Positions 36,537 to 46,000 of a stretch of 64,000 bases of DNA are shown here, in pieces. Below the pieces are notes generated by a model. It saw only the letters and a list, made by a program, of their open reading frames with translations, had not been told where the DNA came from and made no database searches. A program made the position numbers and the translations under genes. How positions within the stretch are numbered: the stretch's first letter is position 1; each line of letters starts with the position of its first letter. Origin of the DNA: Frankia nepalensis (GTDB lineage: Bacteria; Actinomycetota; Actinomycetes; Frankiales; Frankiaceae); contig NZ_JADWYU010000201.1 in assembly GCF_016786325.1 (NCBI RefSeq), positions 1-64,000 of the forward strand, in the 5' to 3' direction.

Positions 36537-37031
36537 TTACAACGGGCGCTCCACCCTCTCGTCGCCGCCACATCTGCGCTTTAGGTCAAGCATGAGAGGG
36601 TGCGCCAGTAGCGCGGGGTATTCGCGCCCCAGATCCTCGATCTCGCGGCGGGCAAAGAGGCGCACTCCACTCGAGAACTCATCCAACGGGATCGTCAGCA
36701 CATTCGTCGAGAAACTGGTCTCGATACGAACGTCGCCGCCCCTTCTTTGAAAACTGATGCTCTGGTCAGCCTCGGTGAAGTCGTACGAGTAGCGGGAGCC
36801 GGTACCGGAGGCCAGCTCGTCCCGGGCTCCGACCATCGCGGCGACGAAGTGGAGAGCCGGTACAGATCCGACCTCGGAAGCCAGGGACGTGCCATGGGAG
36901 AGTATTTCAACGTCCCCCGGGAAGAAGTACCAGAGCAATTCGGCACTGGTGGCCTGGTCCGGGGTGCCGAATCGCTCCCATCCCACAGTGCCGGACGACG
37001 CACTTCGCCGGTGGTTGATCTCCAGTGACAC
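36537..37031 (-). CDS. Probable immunity protein of the RHS toxin
   Basis: A 164-residue soluble protein from GTG 37031, with a GAGGGGTGAG ribosome site. A longer form from 37124 would overlap the toxin gene. It starts 17 bp after the toxin stop on the same strand, the usual place for a cognate immunity gene. The base composition is clearly lower in GC than the flanks. The sequence (ELLWYFFPGDVEILSHG, then RRGGDVRIETSFSTNVLTI) is mostly beta and acidic. I do not recognise the family. The function is inferred from position: it should bind the C-terminal toxin. Confidence 0.65.
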   Translation of the reverse strand: MSLEINHRRSASSGTVGWERFGTPDQATSAELLWYFFPGDVEILSHGTSLASEVGSVPALHFVAAMVGARDELASGTGSRYSYDFTEADQSISFQRRGGDVRIETSFSTNVLTIPLDEFSSGVRLFARREIEDLGREYPALLAHPLMLDLKRRCGGDERVERPL

Positions 37032-37047
37032 GGCCTCACCCCTCTGC

Positions 37048-40000
37048 CTATAGCGGGTGCATGGAGACGACATTACCATTCGGGTCAACCCAGACGCGCA
37101 TCCTTGTACTTCCGTTCTCGCCAATCACTCTTCCAGGACCAAAATCGAAGTCATGCGCATGGTTGCCGGTCACGGAGTCGACGCGACTTGGCACCGGCGA
37201 CCCGCTTACCGCCTCGTTAGCGAGGGCCCCGAAATTGTCCGGATCGACACTTTCATCGAACTTTGTACCTACAGACGGAGAGCCCGGGCCGTGCCGAGGA
37301 AGGATATGCGTGTCAATTACGTCATCCGAGAGATGGACAGGACCACCGCAGTTGTGGACGAGTACCGGCGTCTCGCCCGCGAGCACGTAGTACGTGGGAA
37401 GGGTGTCGACGGTCAGGTTGTAGACGGTCTGGGTGTTGTATCTCGCGAGTGCGCCGGCGGCGCCGACCGTCTGGCCGCTGGGTGTGCGGAGCCGGTCCTC
37501 GGGGGTGAGTGCGCCGGCGTTGACCCACTCGCCGTCCGACTGGTCCCAGATGGGGTGGCTGGTGGTGGCCGTGATGGTGGCGGGGCCGTCGGGGGTCTGG
37601 ACGGTGATATCGACGAGGGGTTTGTCGCCGGTGCTAATGATGAGGCGGGTGACGGTGCGCGCTTCGGTTCGGCCGGTTTCGGGGTCGGTGGCGAGGACCC
37701 GGTCGCCGGGGCGGATGTCGCGGATGGGCTTGGAGGTGCCATCGGCGAGGAGGACACGCGTGTCGCCGTCGAAGCTGCTGGCGCATCGCGCGGCGAGCCT
37801 TCCGGGTGCCCCAAAGCCTCTCATGAACCGACCAAAGAACCCGAGCTTCGGCCCCGGAATCAGCAGTTCAGGAACGGACGCGACCGCGCACTCGCCCACC
37901 CCGTGGCAATCCTGCGCACCCGAGTCCTGCCACATGCGGTAGTACCTGTCAAAATGCTCGGGGTCATGGTCCATACAATCTATCGTTTCGCCGTTTTCCT
38001 GGCAGTCGCCCCATGCCTCCTCGAAGAGCGCCGCCGGCCCCTCCCACTCCAGCACACACCGTTCGATTCCAGTCGCCGAGAAATTGCATACCTGGCGATC
38101 ACCCGAGCCACCCCCGCCGCCACCGCTCCCGATCGGGACGATGCGGTAGCCGGAATCGGAGGAGCCGGACTGGGGGAAGAAGGCAGAAACGACCCGTGGC
38201 TTCGCCGCCGCCTTTGGGACGGCAGAGGGGGGCTTCGGCTTCACGCTGCTGGCCGGCGTCTTGATCCGGGGTGCCGCCGCGGGCTTCGAGATCGGCGTCG
38301 GCTTTGCGTGCTGCTTGACCGGGGCCGTTCGAGGCTTGACTACCTGCTTGACCGGGGCCTTCTGCTTGACCGCCTGCTTGACCGGGCCGCTCAGAGGCTT
38401 GACCACCTGCTTGACCGGCGCCTTCTGCTTCACCGCCTGCTTGACCGGCGCCTTCTGCTTCACCGCCTGCTTGACCGGCGCCTTCTGCTTGGCCTTGGCG
38501 GCCGCCTGGAAGGCCAGGTACGCCCGCACCCCGGCCCAGAACGCCTCCTGGAAGGCCAGGTACGCCCGCACGCCTGCCCAGAACGCCGCGTCCTGGACCG
38601 GGCCCGAGGACTTGACCGGCTTTGACGCCGACTTGATGGGGGTGTACGCCGACTTGGTTTTGACGGCGGACTTGGTCTTGGTGTTGGCGGTTGATTTGTT
38701 GGCAAATCCGGTCGGGTCGTTGTAGGTGAGGGGGTTGCCCGCGGCGTAGGTGTAACGGTTGCTCGCGGCGGTGCCGGTGATGGGGAGGTTGGCGGTGTCG
38801 CGGCTGATGAACGTGCCGGTGCCGGGGGTGTACCAGCGGGCCTGGGCGTTGACCTTGTCGGTGGCGGGGTCGGTCCAACTGCCCTGGTAGCCGACGTGCA
38901 GGTTGGGGTTGCCGGCGGCGACGGGTTCGCCGAAGGGGGTATAGGAACGGCTGTCGGTGAGGACACCGGCGGTGGTGAACGCGGCGACCAGGTCGCCGTG
39001 GGTGTCGGTGAGGGTGGCCCAGTTGCCGGCGGGGCTGCCGATGGCGACGAGGTCGCCGTCGGGGTCGCGGGAGAACGAGGAACTGAAGTCTGTGGCGGGT
39101 TCCTTCTCCAGGCCGGCGTAGACGAACGGGGCGCCGTTGCGGGTGGCGAGGCGGTCGAGGCCGTCGTAGGTGTAGGTCTGGAGGGTGCCGCCGGTGTTGT
39201 CGCCGAGGAGACGGTCGAAGGCGTCGAAGCTGGTGGTGGTGACGGTGGCGCCTTCGGTGCGGGTGTTGAGGGTGCCGCGGGCGGTGTAGGTGTAGGTGGA
39301 CGTGCCGTCGGAGGTCAGCCGGTTGCGGGCGTCGTAGGTCGAGACGACCGCGTTCTGGCTGGTGCGGTTGCCGGCGGCGTCCCAGCCGTAGGTGGTGACG
39401 ACGCTTGCGGGGTCGGTCCAGGAGGTGAGGCGGTTGGCCCAGTCGTAGGTGTAGGTCTGGGTGCCGGCGCCGGCGACGCCGAGTGGGCCGGTGGTGGTGC
39501 TGAGTCGGTTGTCGTTGTTGTCGTAGGTGTAGGACTGGCCGCGTAGCGCGGTGGCGCCGGCGGTGAGGGTGTCGGCGATGGTGCGGCCGAGGTTGTCGTA
39601 GGCGAAGGTGCGGGTCGCGCCGGGGTAGGTGACCGACGTGAGCTGGCCGGCGTCGTCGTAGGCGAGCGTTCGGGTGCCGCCGGTGACGGTGCCCGTGATG
39701 GTGGCCAGTTCGCTGCGGGGGGTGTAGGTGAAACTGGTGGTGCTGCCGGGGTCGGTGCGTCCGGTCATCCGGCCGGTGGAGTCGTAGGTGAAGCTGCTGG
39801 TACCGCCGGCACCGGACGCGCCGGTGAGCAGACCGCGGTCGTTGTAGGTGAACGACTGCGTGCCGCCGGGGTGGTTGACGGCGGTGAGCTGGCCGGCCAG
39901 GTCGTAGGACAGGGTCCGCGAGGCCGTGGGAACGCCGACGCCGGTGCCGTTCTCCGCGGTGAGACGGCCCAGCGCGTCGTAGGTGGCGGTACGGGTGACC

Positions 40001-43000
40001 CCGCCTGGGGCGACGACGGTGACGGGCAGGCCGCCAGCGTCGTAAGTGGTCGTCCAGGTCCGGTCCGCGGCCGCCGGGAACGCCGGCGTCGAGGGCTCCA
40101 CCACGGACTCGACGAGCCCAAGGCTGTTGTACTTCGTGATGGTGGCGTTGCCGCGGCCATCGGTGATGCGGGTGACGTTGCCGGCCAGGTCGTAGCCGAC
40201 CGAGGTGGTGATCGTGGTGGAGCCGTTCACGGGAACCGTGATGGTCCGTAGCTGGCTCAGCGCGTCCAGGGTGGACGTGGCGGTGTGGCCGTTCGGGTCG
40301 GTAGTGGAGGTGACATTGCCCGCCGCGTCATAGCCGGTCGACGTGCTCCGGAGCAGGACGTCGGTGGGCGAGTACTCGGCCACGGCGGTCTCGCGACCGG
40401 CGCGGTCGTAGGTATAGCGGGTCTCCCGGCCGAGCGGGTCGGTGACCGAGATGACGCGGCCAGCCAGATCGTAGGTGTAGGTGGTCGTCTTGCCGAGCTC
40501 GTCGTGGGTGGCGGTCACGTCGCCGGCGCCGTTGTAGTCCGAGATCGTCGACGCGCCGGTGGCGACGTTGGCGGGCAGCAACTCCCGGATCACGTCGCCG
40601 GCATCGTTGTAAACCGTGTAGGTCGTGAACGTCTGGGTCAGCCACTGCTCGGTGACCGTCGTCGCCCACACCCGGTCAAGGTCGTCGTAGGCGTAGAACG
40701 TCCACGCGCCGACCTGGTCAACCTCGGTGACGAGGTTGTCGACGTCGTCGTAGACCATCCGGGTAACGCCCGCCGCCGGCGCGCCAGACACCTGCGGGTC
40801 GGTGACGGCGACCGGCCGGTCGCGCTTGTCGTAGACCGTGGTGGTCGTCTTGCCGCGGGTGTCGGTGTGGCTGACGGTGTTGCCGTTGTCGTCGTACGAC
40901 CAGGCCTCGGTCGGGACGATCGCGCTACCGCCGCCGGGCGGCGTGTAGGACGGGTGAGTCACCTGCGTGACCTGACCAAGATGGTTGTAGCCGATGACCT
41001 TCACCTTGTTGCGGGCATCCCGCACATGCGTCGGCTCACCGAACGTGTTGTAGCCGATCTCCTCCGACGGCCGGTCGGTAACCGCCGCGGCGCCGTTCTC
41101 CTCGACCTGCACCGGCGGGTGGATCTCCTGGACGGTGTTGCCGTGGGCGTCGGTGACCTGATCGGTCACATAGGCCGAGTTCGGCGCGCCGCCCGGGACG
41201 TAGCCACGCGGGTCGACCGAACTAGTCACCTCGCCACGCTGGTCATAGGTGACCGCGCTGGTGAACCGTTCCACCCCGTTGCCGAACACCGTGGTCGACG
41301 TCGGCCGGGAGGCGTTGTCATAGCCGTACTCGATGCGTTCGGTCGTCGCCGTGCCCGCCGCGGACAGCTGAGCGGCGGTGACGTTGTCACCGGCGTCGTA
41401 GGTGACATCTGTCCGGCGGGCGACACCCTGGGGGTCGACGATGGTCGCGATCGTCTTGCCGTCGGCGTCGTACTCGGTCGAGACCTTGGAAAGGCCACCA
41501 CCCGCGATGGTCGTGATCTCGTTGCCGGCACCGTCATAGGCGTACTCGGCGGAAATGATGTCGCGGGCAGCCGGACCGGACAGCACACCGTTGACCAGGT
41601 CCGGCGGCCGGTACCCCTCGAGAGTTTCCCGGAACGGCAGATCATCGAGCCAGTACTGGTAGCTGACCGTCCGGCCCTCGGCATCGGTGACGGACGCGAC
41701 CCGGCCCGCCGGGTCGTAGGCCCGCGACTCTAGAACGACGTCGCGGGGCGAGGAGCCGGCGACCGGGTCGTCGACGAAGTCCTCCAGCGTCGTCGTCGCC
41801 ACCTGGTCGTGGGCCGTGTAGGTGTAAGAGGTCACCGTCCCCGCAGGGTCCGTCGTGGTCGCGACATTGCCGTTCGGGTCGTAGGTCGTCGCGTACGTCG
41901 CCCATGGGAAACTCCCCGCGCCGACGGTCCGGTGGGTCTGCCGGTCGGCGTCGTCGTAGGCGTAGGTGGTCGTGCGGGCGGTGTCCCCACCGGTCGCGTC
42001 GGACACGGTGACCTGGGTCAGGTTTCCGTTGGCGTCATAGGTGTTCGTCGTGACCGGGGTGTGCACCACCGATGTGATCAGGTTGGCGGCTCCCGGAGAG
42101 GTGACCTGCGCGACCTGCCCGAGCTTCGTGTAGGCGTAGCTGGTGGTCAGGCCGGCGGGGAAGGTGTCGGAGATCTCCTTCGACGTCAGCTGGCGGCCCA
42201 GCTCGTCGTAGGTGTACTCGTGCACCAGCCCGGCCGGGTCCTGGTCGCGGCGCAGGTCCCCCTTGGCGTCGTAGCCATAGGTCGTGGTCTTGCCCCCCAG
42301 GTCGGTATGGGAGAGCAGCAGCTCGCGCGGGATCGTCCCGCCCCCGGCCACCGCCGCCTCGCTCCCGGTGGAGAAGGCCCACGACTCGGCACGGCCAAAG
42401 GGGAAGCCCGTCGTCGCCGGGGTTATCCGCGAGACCAGGTCGCCGAACGCGTTGTAGTTGTAGAAGGTCGCGAAGGTGTTGTCCGACGACGACGCCGACC
42501 GGCCGTCTCGGTAGATGGTGACCAGGTCGTTGCGTGGGTCACCCGGCGCTCCGACGTAGTAGCCGTAGTACTCGGTGTTGACGAACAGCGTCCCGTTCCA
42601 ATACGAGCGGGCCTGCGAGCGGGCAAGAACGTTGCCACGGGTGTCGGTCTCGGTCTGGACGATGTTGCCGTTCTCGTCGATGACCTGGCGCAGGAATCCC
42701 CGGTCGTTGTAGACGAACTGCCGGTTCCCTATGTTGTCCCGCTGCGAGATCAGCTGGCCATCGTGGTACTCGTGCTCGGTTTCGTGGTCACGGGGGTCCG
42801 TCACTCGGATGATCGTGTTCGGGTTGGTAGCCAGCACCTCGTACTCGGTGCGGTTGCCCTCCCCGTCCTCGCGCCACTGCACGGTGCCGTCGAGGTTGTA
42901 ACCGATGACCGTGTCGACGTTTCCCTCAGGCAGCGTGATCGTCCCGATCTTGCCGTTGAACGCGTAGCCATAGGTCGTCGGGCTGGTCGAGCCCGGGGCG

Positions 43001-46000
43001 GTGACCGAGGCAAGATTGTCACCGCTGTAGGCATAGGTCCACGTCAGTGAGCCGGCGTGGGCGGCGACGTTCTGGGTGGACACGGAGGTGACGTGGGCGC
43101 CGGTCCACGTCAGCGACAGCGTCCGCAGCGTGGTCAGGTTCACCACCGAGGTCAGCTGCGCGTTGCTGTTGTAGTTCAGCTCCAGCTGCCGACCGGTCAC
43201 GTCGGTGATCTTCACCAGCCGGCCGTCGGACCGGAACGTGTGCGCGATCCCGGTCTTGTCGGTGAGCGTGGCGGCCGCGGTCGCGGTGAAGTCGTCGATC
43301 CGCCCCGCGCCGGCTGCCTCCGCGAACGGGCCGGCCCGGCTCCCGTAGAACACCGCCGGGTCGTTCGTCGACAGGATCTGCGCGCCGTTGCGCAGCACGG
43401 AGATCGCCGGCCCGTTCGTCACCACCGTCAACGTGTCCGCCGCCGTGCAGCACAACCCGCCGCTCGACGTCGCGACGACCGTCTCCACACCGTCGTCACG
43501 TTTGACCAGTTGCCAGGTGCCCGACGACGGCTGCGCCACCACCCGCCAGTAGTTGTTCACGTCCGCGAACCGGAACGCCAGTCCCAGGCCGGCCTGTGCC
43601 ACCGGCATCTTGAACGAGAACGCCCCATCCGCCGCCGCCGATACCGTCGCCATGTTCCGGTTCCCGGACGCGGCCGCCAGGTAGGCGGCGTTCCCGGAAA
43701 TACCCCAGGTGCCGTTGCCCAGCCCCGGCAGCGGCTGCACCTGCCACTGCTCACCGTTGTCCGTCATTCCCAGGGTGGTCGCCGAGTTGGCCCGGGTGAA
43801 GCTGTCGCGGTGCTGGTCGTCGACGATCGTGACCGACCCGACCCGCCCGGCACCGGTGTTGAGCGCGTACAGGCCAGCCCTGGTCGCGGTCGAGAACTGC
43901 GAGTCGGTCACCGACCCGACCACCCGGTCGTTGCGGTACACCGTCAGCACCGAGCCCGCCATCCGCACCGCGTAGACGTCGGCCGCCGCGCAGCACGCGC
44001 CGGCGTACGTAGCGACCGTCGTCACCACCCCGCCGACCCGCTTCGCCAGGATCAGCGCGTTACTCCCCGGCTCCGTCGTCAGCGTCCATAGGTTGCCGGC
44101 GTCCTGCACCCGAAACGCCACCCCCAGATGGTTCTGCGCCACCGGCGCCGTGAACCGGACCATCCCGTCCGACGGAGCGGGCATCACCGCCACCCCGGCC
44201 GACCCCGACACCAGATACGCGTTGTTCCCGTTGACCCCCCACGTCCCCGACAACACCTGCCACGACTCACCCGTATCCGCCACACCCAACGAACTCGCCG
44301 AGTTCGCCCCGGTGAACGACGCCACCTTCGGACTCGGCGCCTGCATCAACGAGAAATAACCATCCTGCGGCGTGAACGTGCCGTCCCAGTTCCGCCCGAA
44401 CCGGCTGTCCCGCCCGTCCGGATACCGCACCACCAGGTTGCCCTCACCCGAGTCGTCGACCCGGACGTTCGTGTCCCACTGCGACGACCACCCCGCCCCG
44501 AACAGCCCCACGTTCGGGTCCCGGCTGTTGTAGGTCCGCGTCAGCTCCAGGCCCGGTCCCACCCCGGCCACCGAGATGTCCGTCGTCGACGACGCGTAGT
44601 TCCCGATCAGCGGCGTCACCGACCCCACCGACGGCGCATACGGATCCCCACCGAAATGCCCACTCGTCGCCGGCGACGGCACCTGCGCGATGATCGTCAT
44701 CGGCTGGGTCCACGCGCTCGTGGTTCCGCCGGCCTTCACCCGCCCCCGCCAGTAGTACGGCCAGCCCCAGCTCATCCCACCCGCCGGCACCCGCCACGAC
44801 GAGCTCGCGATGAACCCACCCGACGACACGCAGAAACCACTGGCCGCGTCCGGGTTCGAGCACAGCTGGAACTCGTACGTCAAACTCGGCTGGTTCCCCG
44901 ACAGCGACAGCACCGGACGCAGCGTGTCGACCCGCTCGGCGTCCAACGGCGTCGACCCGGTCACCTGCACCCCGGCCGCCGGCGGCGCCACCAGCGCCAC
45001 CGGCAGCATCGGCACACTGTGCGTGGAGAAGAACGCCCCGCCCGACCCGGTGTCCTGCATGTCGAACTTGACGATGTAACTACCCGCCGGCGGCGGGCTC
45101 ACGATCGCCGTCACATCCACCGACTGGCCCCGGCCCACAGCCACCGGCAGATTCGTCTTGTACCCCTGAGCCACGATCTCCGTGGTCCCGGTGGCGTCAT
45201 ACACGTGATACGACAGCTTGTAGGCACCGTTCGCCGGCCACGTGAACTTACCCCGGTTCGTCACCCGAACCTTGATCTTCCCCGACTGCGTCGCGGTCAA
45301 CGCCTGGTCCCACACCGGCGACCCCGTCGGCCAGGAATACACCGCGTCATACGGCGACCAGGTGATACTCATCTTCGGCCGATGGTCCCCCGCCGTCCCC
45401 GGCGCAGTGCAGGCACAGTTCTGCGACTCGAACTCTTTGTAATGGTTCGCATCCACCGCCGACGCCCGCACCGACAGGCCATGGTTCGCCGTCGTACCGT
45501 CGTTCCAGTCCTCCACCAGCTCCGTCAGCCGCGAATCAGAGAACGTCTCCCACCCCGCCGGGCAGCCGCCGTTCCCGCTCTGATGCGAGAACGTGCTCTG
45601 AGCAACCTCACCACTGATGGACGCGCCGGGCCAGGTCAGCGTGGTGCCGTTCCACGACCCCGTTACCTGGTACAACGACACCGGATGCGCCGTGCACGCG
45701 TGGTGCGACGCCGTGTTGAACAACGACACCGTCGCCGACAGGATGTTCGCGTTCGCCAACGCCGAGTTGTTCGGGAAATGCAGATAGCCCCGGTTCTCGT
45801 CCCCCGCCGCCTGCAACCCCACCCGCAACGACCCGTCCGACCCGTGCGCCGTTCCCGGCGTCGCCGACGACACATAGGTGTCATCCGTACCGGCCCCGAC
45901 CTGGGTGACCGTCGGGTCGACCCGCACCGGAAACACCCGCTCCGGCGCCCCCAACCACGCCGCGTCCAGATCCACCCGCAACGCGACCTGACCCGTACTG

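Noticed and set aside
36281-36573. Two overlapping minus-strand frames downstream of the immunity gene
   Set aside because: No known product; one overlaps the VOC gene end. Could be a remnant, but nothing supports a function.
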